From Salinivirga sp964413185 (GTDB lineage Bacteria > Bacteroidota > Bacteroidia > Bacteroidales > Salinivirgaceae), in assembly GCA_964413185.1 (NCBI GenBank), contig CAYPSX010000035.1:1-24059 (forward strand): 24,059 nucleotides of DNA. Reading direction: 5' to 3'. The notes beneath the pieces are model-generated. The model ran no database searches and was not told the origin of the DNA. It saw only the letters and a list, made by a program, of their open reading frames with translations. Both the position numbers and the translations under genes were made by a program. Below are positions 7,784 through 15,112 of the stretch, piece by piece; positions within the stretch are counted from its first letter, which is position 1; each line of letters begins with the position of its first letter.

Positions 7784-10747
7784 TTACATTAAAAACACCT
7801 TTGAATCCTCCGTAATTTCATATTGATCGCCATCAAGAACGGCTCCCTGTTCAATTATTTTACCTCCTGCTTCCATCGATCCGGACAGCAATACGCCGGT
7901 TTTTCCTTCAAGAGAAAGGGTTTCCGATTTTTTAAAGAAGGTTACTTCGCCTTTATCGATGGTTCGTTGAAGTTTCTTTCGCTTCAAGCGGCTATACGGG
8001 TCGGTTCGCGATAAAATATTTTCTGCCATGCGCCTGCCGGCAATTTTCCACAAGTTTTCATACAAATATTTATCTTCATTCAACAAACGCTGAATTTTAA
8101 GATATTTCATGCGCAGGGCTGTTACCGGAGATTCGGCTGTAATAGTGGCTGAGGTTGTTTGCCCCGTAAGTATGGATGTTTCTCCGACAACATTTCCGGG
8201 CCCCAAAATGGCAACAATCTCATCACCTATGGTTACTTTCACCGACCCCCGCACTACAACATAAATTGCATTGCCACTTTCATTTTCTTTTATTAATGTA
8301 TCGCCAACGGAATAAACATTGGAGCTAAAACCTGCAGCTACTTTTTTCAGCATGCCAATTTCCACCTCATCGAACCATTCCATATCTTTCAGAAGTTTGA
8401 TGTTTTTGGGTAACTTCACTGATGGTGGCGAATGAATTAGTTTTTTCATTCGTATTTCAATATAATGGGCCATTTTTGAAGCTTCACTTGAATCTATCCG
8501 GCCTTTTTTCTGCAACCTTTCAACAGTATGCATTTCATAATTGAGTAACGACCTGATGGCCTGCCTTGTAGAAATGGCATTGTATATTTCCGGATAACTT
8601 TTACGCAGGTTTCGTAAATATGTAAGTCCGTGAATTCGATTCTCATTAATCTCTTCTTCAATAATTTCCAGACTTTTAGATTTTTCGCCATCACTACCCT
8701 CTCCTAATTCGCGGTACATGCTCTCAACTAACTGCAATGCGTCTTCTTGCGCTTCAACAAATCCACGGGCAGAGTCGTAACTCACTGCTAACCGTTCAAA
8801 AAACATGCGCTGAGTAATTTTTTCCAACAAAGGTTTATTTTGCAAATACTTTAAGAATGAAGGGGTTTTCCAGCTATCTTCCAAGTCTTTACGATCGCTA
8901 AGAGAAATTAAACCGCCTGCATCGAGAATTGTATTAATGCCTTCGGTAAGTTTCTGTACAGCTGTTGGTCCCAGCAATCCTTCTTTAAACTGCATCCAGT
9001 AACTACTTTTCTCTTGTTCCAGAATTCTCCTTCTGATTTCGGCAATAGTTTCAATATCGCCAATCTCCTCCTTGTTGATCTCAGGTTTTCCGGGCAGGTA
9101 TTTTTTTACCTGTATCCAGTTTGCATGATTCATGAACCGGTCGCGTTTGATTTTGTCAATTGCATTAATGGATGCTGTTCGCAGAAATGCCTGTGCATTG
9201 TATATCATTTGGGCTTTAGCCGCCGGCAATTTGGTCAGCCCAAGCATTTGTATCAGGTATTTGATGGTAACTGCATTTACAACTAATGTCAAAATCACGA
9301 TTCCGGCTGTATAAAACAAAAATTGATTCTGAATATTTTTTGGCAATACTTCAGGATCCAGGCTGGCAACAATTAAAGCCAGCGCCAGTCCGATAGCTCC
9401 TCGCAACGCTCCGTACCATACCACTATTGCATTTTTTTTATCGAGCCCGTAGCCGGTATTGCGCATAACAGGAAAAAACATTCCAACTACGATGGCTCTG
9501 ATCACAAGTATTCCGATATAAATTAAAAACAGAATGAGGAAATCTTTACCAGTAAACACGGCTTGTTCTGCAATTACTACGCCTACAATAATAAAAATGA
9601 GTGTATTTGCAATAAATGCCAGCAATTCCCAGAACTCATGCAGGAAATGCTCCACCTCGGGACTGATACGTGTTCGACCTACACTTGCAGCAGCCAATCC
9701 AAGTGCAACAAGTCCAAGTACACCGGAAACATATAAAAAATGCTCAGCAATAAAAAAGGTGATATAAGCTGCCGTAACAATAGCAGATATTTCTACCATA
9801 GCATCGTTAAAAACACCCCGCACCCAGCGAATTGTGATTCCTCCAACAACTAAACCCAATAATATTCCTCCAAATGAAATGTAGGCAAATTTAAGAACGG
9901 GGTTCAAATTAAAAACAAAAGCTTCCAAGTCACCCATATCCGGTGCAGCACCTTTCATACCACCTAAAATAACAAGAAAAATTACAATGGCAGTACCATC
10001 ATTCAAAAGCGATTCACCTTCAATTAGTGTTCCCAGCTTTTTGCTTGCGCCAAGTTCTTTCAGTAACGCAACTACTGCAACCGGGTCTGTTGCACTAATA
10101 ACCACGCCAAACAAGAGCGCTACCTGCCAGGTCCAATCAGGTAAACCAATGCCCATCTCCTTAATTCCAAGAACAAAGGCAGCAGTAAGCAACAAGGCCA
10201 CAATAATGCCGGGCACAGCTAAAATAATTGCATTCCCAACCGACTTTTTGAATGTATGAACATCCATGGCAAATGCAGCTTCAAAAATCAATGTTGGAAG
10301 AAATACGTATAAAATAAGATGTGGGTCAATATGTCCGGCCCATTTAACAGCAAGAGTAAAAGCATCGCCCCATCCGTTAAAAAAACCAATACGTACAGCC
10401 ACCCCTGTTAAAAGGCCTATGAGCAACAATGTAACAGTGTAAGGAATCGGACTTTTTCGCAGGAAATGGCGCGTTGCAGCACCAATAATTAAAGCTACAA
10501 TTACAAAAAACAAGGGCGACATATCGGAATGATGTCCGTCTTCATGCTCTTGTGATTGTTGATGTGCGTTGTGATTTTCACGTTGGGGCTCGCTATTGTT
10601 ATGTGCATTTGAATTCACATGCACAGTAACTTTTGCATGATGGTTACCTGTGTTTGCTGTTATTGTATCGTTCTGACTGCCAAATGCACTTGTAGCAGGA
10701 ATAATAAAACAAAACACCAGCGAAAGGAGAATAAAGAATTGCCTCAT
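7784..10747 (-). CDS. SOS1-like Na+(K+)/H+ antiporter with cyclic-nucleotide-binding-like domain
   Basis: 987 residues from the ATG at 10747. In order: signal-like hydrophobic segment (1-22); polar histidine-rich stretch (36-73, nine His); CPA1/NhaP antiporter domain (about 77-503) with SATDP (218-222), ESLLNDG (245-251, carrying the Asn-Asp ion-binding pair) and GALRGAIGLAL (Arg449); a long soluble helical region (about 510-785); a cyclic-nucleotide-binding fold (about 790-890); and a short beta-rich tail (933-987) resembling half of a second such fold. The order matches plant SOS1 and sperm NHE (SLC9C). The phosphate-binding cassette reads GETSILTGQTTSAT: its Glu856 is kept, but the phosphate-contacting Arg is Thr865, so ordinary cAMP binding is doubtful. 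A possible TTG start at 10774 would add nine residues and lies at the predicted transcription start. Confidence 0.9.
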   Translation of the reverse strand: MRQFFILLSLVFCFIIPATSAFGSQNDTITANTGNHHAKVTVHVNSNAHNNSEPQRENHNAHQQSQEHEDGHHSDMSPLFFVIVALIIGAATRHFLRKSPIPYTVTLLLIGLLTGVAVRIGFFNGWGDAFTLAVKWAGHIDPHLILYVFLPTLIFEAAFAMDVHTFKKSVGNAIILAVPGIIVALLLTAAFVLGIKEMGIGLPDWTWQVALLFGVVISATDPVAVVALLKELGASKKLGTLIEGESLLNDGTAIVIFLVILGGMKGAAPDMGDLEAFVFNLNPVLKFAYISFGGILLGLVVGGITIRWVRGVFNDAMVEISAIVTAAYITFFIAEHFLYVSGVLGLVALGLAAASVGRTRISPEVEHFLHEFWELLAFIANTLIFIIVGVVIAEQAVFTGKDFLILFLIYIGILVIRAIVVGMFFPVMRNTGYGLDKKNAIVVWYGALRGAIGLALALIVASLDPEVLPKNIQNQFLFYTAGIVILTLVVNAVTIKYLIQMLGLTKLPAAKAQMIYNAQAFLRTASINAIDKIKRDRFMNHANWIQVKKYLPGKPEINKEEIGDIETIAEIRRRILEQEKSSYWMQFKEGLLGPTAVQKLTEGINTILDAGGLISLSDRKDLEDSWKTPSFLKYLQNKPLLEKITQRMFFERLAVSYDSARGFVEAQEDALQLVESMYRELGEGSDGEKSKSLEIIEEEINENRIHGLTYLRNLRKSYPEIYNAISTRQAIRSLLNYEMHTVERLQKKGRIDSSEASKMAHYIEIRMKKLIHSPPSVKLPKNIKLLKDMEWFDEVEIGMLKKVAAGFSSNVYSVGDTLIKENESGNAIYVVVRGSVKVTIGDEIVAILGPGNVVGETSILTGQTTSATITAESPVTALRMKYLKIQRLLNEDKYLYENLWKIAGRRMAENILSRTDPYSRLKRKKLQRTIDKGEVTFFKKSETLSLEGKTGVLLSGSMEAGGKIIEQGAVLDGDQYEITEDSKVFLM

Positions 10748-10781
10748 ATTGTTCTTTTTAAAGGTAAAACTCAATTATTCT

Positions 10782-10789
10782 CCAAGATA
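10782..10789 (-). promoter_or_regulatory. Possible -7 box of the antiporter gene (TATCTTGG on the minus strand)
   Basis: Read on the minus strand, TATCTTGG matches TAnnTTTG except for one base. Transcription would start near 10775, about 28 bases before the ATG at 10747 and too late for the TTG at 10774. This supports the ATG. No clear -33 element is visible. Confidence 0.3.
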
Positions 10790-10899
10790 TTAAATTTTTC
10801 AATGAAAATTCATTCGTATGTTTTATTTTATTTCAGAATACTAAAAATTTGTTACATCAACCCCCAATTTCAACTATATTTTCTTAATTCGGACCGGCT

Positions 10900-13518
10900 T
10901 TAGTTTATTGCTAAGCGATAGGTTGCCTTAATTAAGAATACATTGTTTGGAGATACCGCAAATAAATCATTGGTATTTTGGGTAAATTTGAACGCACCCT
11001 CAGATGTAGATTCACTACGGTTTTGTGTCCACACTAAGTAAATAGCCGAACCGGGCGAATACTCCCAACGTATTACGAGATTGGAAATAAAATCCATCAC
11101 ATTAAAGTCGGGTTTATCAAAGCTATAGTCAACGGTACCATCGGTATTTTCGTCAATTTCATAAACACCATCAGTTAATGTATTCTGGTTTTCGTTAAAT
11201 TGTGTAAAACGATTATTGTAAGCATCTGCTCTGGGATTGGTAATCCGCTTAAATTCAGAATACTTACCAGCACTAATAAAAGGTTGTCCCCAATACTGGA
11301 TAGATAATTCGGGTGTAATGGAAATATTAGCCCTGAGCGACATTCGCAATGTAGTTTGTTTAATGCGCCCCATTATGTATGCATCCTCGTTATTATAAGT
11401 CTCCTGCGTTACATATTGCAAATTATTGTCGTTATAAGTAACAGACGGATTCAATGTCAAATCGACCATTTCATGGGGTTTGTAAGTAATATTTGTCCAT
11501 ACGTTATAATATTCTCTATCGCTGTCGCCGGAAATATTGGAAGATCCTCCGAAACTTACCCTGAACTTTTTCCTTGAGTCACTACTAACTGAAAACCAAT
11601 TATTTAAACTATGAGGCAATTTTAAATACGGACCGCCAAACAGCGCAGTTTTAGATAAGCGCTCCAGGTTACCGCTCGTTCCGAAGTATATCCACCAATA
11701 ATTTTTCAACTGCGTTGAAATACCATAGTTGCCACCGGTTGTAAGCCTTGTACCATCGAAATCATGCACCTCCCATTGATTAATATTTGCATAAAACGCT
11801 CTAAAAATCCAAGCCGGCTCCAAAAGCCTGTATTGAAGCCAAAAAAGCTCGGAAAGGTGATCGGCTTCACGCTGGTATCCCATATCGTTCATATTTAGTT
11901 CAGGCGATTTCATATTTAAAAACAGGGCGTACCTTATATTTCCTTTTCCCATTTTTCCAACCATCATACTTGTACCGTAACCTGTAAGGGAATTGCGGGT
12001 TGTATCTAAATGCAAATGGCTTGCATCCGGTCGGTCAAAATAATGGGTTGATGAATTTTGCGTGTTTGTTATAGCTTCATCTGAGCCGGTAACGTAGGAA
12101 AAAGCACTGCGAACCTTGAAAACATAAGTTTTATTATCCCAATGATGGGCAAAATTCAATCCTCCGGTATAGGCACCATCGTGCAAATAATTTAAATGAT
12201 CGGCATCAATTTTACGGTTTGTAGCAGTAAAAATACCCCCTAAACGTGTACTGCCATCATTAAAATCGCGTTCTACCCTCGACAAAAAATAGTTGGTTAA
12301 GGGTTCGGTATTGGTGTAATGAGAATCTTCACCATCAGAAATCTCGGCATATTCTTTTTCTGTAACAGACTCCAGGATACCTACAGACCAACCATCTTTA
12401 GTTTTACCTGTTAATTTGAATGCACCTAAAATACTTGTGTTTTGTGGAGCATCGGCATATTCCTCATCTTCTAAATCGGGTGAATAATGAGGGTTTCGAC
12501 CAATCCTGCGCGAATAAAAAAGATTATCAGTCATAAAATCACCCATGGGCATCAACCTGAAGTTCATTATGTTGCTGCCCTCGATAAAAAATGGGCGTTT
12601 TTCTTCGAAAAAAGTTTCATAAGCAGTCAAATTAACCTGCGATGGATCAGCTTCAACCTGTCCAAAATCGGGATTAATGGCCATATCGAGGGTGAGATTG
12701 TTGGTTATACCGAGTTTTCCATTGAGCCCGCCATTAAACCGAAAATCATATCCTTTCTTTTTGAATGGATTATCAGGAACTTTTTCAAATTGCTCAACCG
12801 AAGTTACCAAATAGGGAGTTAGCGATGCCTCTTTTTTCGGATTGATACCATCCATGCCCGATAGTTTGCCAAACTGACTGACATATCCACCGGCATCTTT
12901 GGGTATGAGTTTCCATTGATTTGTTTCCTGCAGGCGATAAATATACCGCTCAATTTGTAATCCCCACAATTGCTTCCCATTCTTGCTAAAACGAAGTTGT
13001 GTGAGCGGAATTTTAAGCTCGGCTGTCCATCCCTGGTCATCAATTTTAGTTTTAACATACCAAATCGGATCCCAGTTATTGTCGATATTATCGCCATCGT
13101 TACTAATTACAGCATCTTCTTTTACACCGGCTGCACTAACAGAAAAACGAAAAGCTGTACGCTTATCGTGATAACTGTCAAAAATAATGCGTATGTAATC
13201 GCCATTCAAATTATCGCGACGCGAAAATTGCCTTTCAATTTTTTCAGGCTCGGTATCATAGGCGCGTACGGCCATGTATACATTATCATTGTCGTACACA
13301 ATTTTAAAAACCGTTTGTTGAGATGGCGCCTTACCTTCGTAGGGATCATGCTGTGTAAATTCATTGATCCAGACAGCATTCTCCCAGGCAGCATCGTTTA
13401 TAACTCCGTCAATTTTAGGTTTTTGGCTTGTAAAACGGGCTTCATAATTTTTCTGTGCAACTGCCAGTTGACTTAAACAAATTAACAGTGTAAAAAAATA
13501 CGTAACAGCATTAGACAT
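10900..13518 (-). CDS. Exported CBM9-like / DUF5916 outer-membrane-type protein
   Basis: An 872-residue protein with a signal peptide (cleavage after LAVAQ, residue 22). Residues about 27-215 form a CBM9-like beta-sandwich, with the typical PKIDGVINDAAWENA opening and WTAELKIPLTQLRF near its end. The remainder is DUF5916, rich in alternating aromatic and polar strands, with a conserved core GQVEADPSQVNL and FFEEKRPFFIEGSNI. The strand pattern and a C-terminal FLIKATYRLAIN suggest a membrane beta-barrel, which is inference. Function of the family is unknown; a role in sugar or glycan recognition has been guessed from the CBM9-like part. The gene stands alone: an irregular intergenic region lies upstream, and 152 bases separate it from the antiporter ATG. 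The ATG at 13518 directly precedes the signal peptide. Confidence 0.88.
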   Translation of the reverse strand: MSNAVTYFFTLLICLSQLAVAQKNYEARFTSQKPKIDGVINDAAWENAVWINEFTQHDPYEGKAPSQQTVFKIVYDNDNVYMAVRAYDTEPEKIERQFSRRDNLNGDYIRIIFDSYHDKRTAFRFSVSAAGVKEDAVISNDGDNIDNNWDPIWYVKTKIDDQGWTAELKIPLTQLRFSKNGKQLWGLQIERYIYRLQETNQWKLIPKDAGGYVSQFGKLSGMDGINPKKEASLTPYLVTSVEQFEKVPDNPFKKKGYDFRFNGGLNGKLGITNNLTLDMAINPDFGQVEADPSQVNLTAYETFFEEKRPFFIEGSNIMNFRLMPMGDFMTDNLFYSRRIGRNPHYSPDLEDEEYADAPQNTSILGAFKLTGKTKDGWSVGILESVTEKEYAEISDGEDSHYTNTEPLTNYFLSRVERDFNDGSTRLGGIFTATNRKIDADHLNYLHDGAYTGGLNFAHHWDNKTYVFKVRSAFSYVTGSDEAITNTQNSSTHYFDRPDASHLHLDTTRNSLTGYGTSMMVGKMGKGNIRYALFLNMKSPELNMNDMGYQREADHLSELFWLQYRLLEPAWIFRAFYANINQWEVHDFDGTRLTTGGNYGISTQLKNYWWIYFGTSGNLERLSKTALFGGPYLKLPHSLNNWFSVSSDSRKKFRVSFGGSSNISGDSDREYYNVWTNITYKPHEMVDLTLNPSVTYNDNNLQYVTQETYNNEDAYIMGRIKQTTLRMSLRANISITPELSIQYWGQPFISAGKYSEFKRITNPRADAYNNRFTQFNENQNTLTDGVYEIDENTDGTVDYSFDKPDFNVMDFISNLVIRWEYSPGSAIYLVWTQNRSESTSEGAFKFTQNTNDLFAVSPNNVFLIKATYRLAIN

Positions 13519-13525
13519 AATACAT

Positions 13526-13549
13526 GGGTTTTTTTAGGGTTTTTAAGGG
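13526..13549 (-). repeat. Phased CCC repeats in the 5' leader of the DUF5916 gene
   Basis: On the minus strand the last bases before the ATG read as three CCC triplets separated by A/T runs (GGG on the plus strand at 13526, 13537 and 13547; 11- and 10-base spacing). The nearest is eight bases before the start codon. This could be chance in AT-rich sequence or an RNA-binding leader. No -7 box is convincing upstream. Confidence 0.25.
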
Positions 13550-13725
13550 TTATTTATTAATGTCCAAGAAACATGCCGACAACAACTAAACCATTATATA
13601 TCATGAATTTATAAAAGACATGCCTCACAAAATAATGTACGCTATCGAACAAGCATGTTTCAAAAACAACGCGTTTAAATGACGACTAAAAATTCATAAC
13701 GTTGCAGCTCTACATATTTTTTACA

Positions 13726-13756
13726 TTTCGTTAATTATTTGTTTTTTGTACATTTA
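13726..13756 (+). promoter_or_regulatory. Bacteroidota-type promoter before the YD/RHS-like ORF
   Basis: TTTC (13726-13729) and TACATTTA (13749-13756) are separated by exactly 19 bases, as in the TTTG-N19-TAnnTTTG consensus, with one mismatch in each box. Transcription would begin near 13763. That is downstream of the TTG at 13746, the only conventional start codon visible for the ORF that follows, and is a reason to doubt that start. Confidence 0.5.
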
Positions 13757-14192
13757 CATCATTACTAACAAATTACTGCATTATGAAAACGGCTACAAAA
13801 CAGAACGTATTGATTACCGGTCGGACAGCACAATAGAAAAAAAGTATATATATAAAAACGATACTGCAGGAAACGTGCTGGAAAAAGTCCAAATTTTCGA
13901 GGACAATACAATCGCATACAAAACTACATACAAATACAACACCCGCAACCTCAAAATAGAAGGAAAAGAATACAGTAGCCAGAACCTGAATCGTCCGCGA
14001 ACCACTAGAACTTACGAATATAACGATAACGATTTGGTGGTAAAAGAAGTTTGGAACTCGATATACTCCGATGAAACAATCTGGACATTTGATTACGAAT
14101 TCGATGAACAAGGAAACTGGATTAAGCAAATTCAATACGAAAACGGCGAGCCCAAATATATTGTGGCCAGAACCATTGGTTACTACAAATAA
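13746..14192 (+). CDS. YD/RHS-like repeat protein fragment, probably 5'-truncated
   Basis: An open frame of up to 148 codons from TTG; the frame is open from 13683 but contains no ATG before the repeat region. The protein is made of short YD/RHS-type units: ENGYKTERIDYRSDSTIEKK, KYIYKNDTAGNVLEKVQIF, YKTTYKYNTRNLKIEGKEY, TRTYEYNDNDLVVKEVW and DYEFDEQGNWIKQIQYENGE. Such units occur in RHS/YD proteins and in short exported proteins of Bacteroidota, normally behind a signal peptide, which is missing here. Repeat-like sequence begins almost at the first codon, so the natural N-terminus seems lost. The first ATG (13783) is in another frame and gives only 17 codons. It is either a 3' remnant of a larger gene or a small protein with an unusual start. 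Confidence 0.5.
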   Translation: MYIYIITNKLLHYENGYKTERIDYRSDSTIEKKYIYKNDTAGNVLEKVQIFEDNTIAYKTTYKYNTRNLKIEGKEYSSQNLNRPRTTRTYEYNDNDLVVKEVWNSIYSDETIWTFDYEFDEQGNWIKQIQYENGEPKYIVARTIGYYK

Positions 14193-14424
14193 AGAAGGTA
14201 GTTTTCTTGCTGGCGCTAACTAAGAATATGCAGTTGGGGCATGGAATAAGAGCTCGATATGTCATAAAACAGTTATGTTGCATTGCACATTTAGTGAATT
14301 GGTTGCCAAATAAAAACTATTGGCCTGCAATTTGCGACCTGCTTTTTAAAATTAATCAACAAATACACACACAATTATTAGCACAAACTTTTTAAGAACA
14401 AACTCATATTGAAAGGTTGTTTTT
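14193..14424. other. Non-coding stretch after the YD/RHS-like ORF
   Basis: No convincing ORF, tRNA or terminator is visible. The stretch carries a loosely inverted pair, GCTAACT (14214-14220) and AGTTATG (about 14269-14275), with 48 bases between, and an AGAGCTC palindrome between them. GTTGCA occurs just after the second arm and again in front of the YD/RHS-like ORF (13701-13706). An old recombination boundary is possible, but the resemblance to integron attC cores is weak. Confidence 0.25.
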
Positions 14425-14455
14425 TTTGAGCCTTCGCTAATTAGTTGTTTATTTG
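14425..14455 (+). promoter_or_regulatory. Promoter of the SlyD-like gene
   Basis: TTTG (14425-14428) and TTTATTTG (14448-14455) are separated by 19 bases. This is the Bacteroidota -33/-7 arrangement with a single mismatch in the -7 box. Transcription would start near 14462, giving a leader of about 24 bases. Confidence 0.55.
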
Positions 14456-14485
14456 ACATTTTAAAACTTAAAAGCATAACACATT

Positions 14486-15010
14486 ATGATGATTGAAAAA
14501 AACAAGGTAGTTGAACTAACATACGAACTTAAAAATGAAACTGCCGAAGGTGACACTATTGAAAAAGTAACAGAAGAGCGCCCATTAACGTTTGTTTTTG
14601 GAGCAGGATTAATGATACCAAAATTCGAAGCGAATATCGAAGGCATGAACCCTGGTGATGAATTTGAATTTCAACTAAAAAGTCCTGAAGCTTATGGCTC
14701 AAAATCAGATGAAATGATTATGGACCTGCCAATTAACATTTTCGAAATGGATGGTAAAGTAAACTACGATATTGTAAAAGTAGGAGCTACTGTACCCATG
14801 ATGGACAAAGCCGGAAACCGAATAAACGGAACCGTACTTGAAATTGGCGATGAAGCCGTAAAAATGGACTTTAACCACCCAATGGCTGGTAAAGACCTCC
14901 ACTTTAAAGGTAATGTATTGAACGTTCGTGAAGCTACTGATGAAGAACTTGCAGCAGTTAATCCACAGGACGACTGTAGTAGTTGTGGTGGAAATTGCAA
15001 CGAATGCTAA
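14486..15010 (+). CDS. SlyD-like FKBP-type peptidyl-prolyl cis-trans isomerase
   Basis: A 174-residue protein. The FKBP domain is split, as in SlyD: residues 1 to about 72 (VELTYELKN, FGAGLMIPKFEANIEGMNPGD, SPEAYG) and about 130-150 (NHPMAGKDLHFKGNVLNV). The insert-in-flap chaperone domain lies between (about 73-129). The tail ends with four cysteines in a C-x2-C-x3-C-x2-C pattern (164, 167, 171, 174), a short form of the SlyD metal-binding tail, here cysteine-only without histidines. It should act in the cytoplasm as prolyl isomerase and holdase, perhaps binding nickel or zinc. It starts at tandem ATGs, so the start may be one codon later. It is a single-gene unit closed by the terminator at 15079-15112. 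Confidence 0.92.
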   Translation: MMIEKNKVVELTYELKNETAEGDTIEKVTEERPLTFVFGAGLMIPKFEANIEGMNPGDEFEFQLKSPEAYGSKSDEMIMDLPINIFEMDGKVNYDIVKVGATVPMMDKAGNRINGTVLEIGDEAVKMDFNHPMAGKDLHFKGNVLNVREATDEELAAVNPQDDCSSCGGNCNEC

Positions 15011-15078
15011 CAAAAGAGTTGAGTCATTCTAAATAAGTTGACACAAAATTGACTTATTTTAGGACGGAACACAAAACC

Positions 15079-15112
15079 AAAAAAAGCGCCCTGTTTGCAA
15101 GGCGCTTTTTTT
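15079..15112. terminator. Bidirectional terminator between the SlyD-like and 7TM-HD genes
   Basis: A perfect 12-bp stem, AAAAAAAGCGCC (15079-15090) with GGCGCTTTTTTT (15101-15112), encloses the loop CTGTTTGCAA. It serves both convergent genes and reaches the last base of the 7TM-HD stop codon region. Nine bases of the loop recur in the terminator at 21046-21080. Confidence 0.93.

Noticed and set aside
10748..10774. TTG start adding nine residues to the antiporter
   Set aside because: A predicted -7 box places transcription start at about this TTG, and the ATG at 10747 directly precedes the hydrophobic leader.
12970..13476. A long open frame (168 codons) antisense to the DUF5916 gene
   Set aside because: It mirrors the reverse strand of a strongly supported gene and its protein has no family-like features.
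13783..13836. A 17-codon frame starting at the first ATG inside the YD/RHS-like ORF
   Set aside because: It is out of frame with the repeat units, and the other frame gives the clear YD-type protein, so the ATG is probably accidental.
14207..14395. A 62-codon open frame on the plus strand in the gap after the YD/RHS-like ORF
   Set aside because: It starts at TTG, has no signal peptide or recognisable motif, and its composition looks like translated non-coding sequence.
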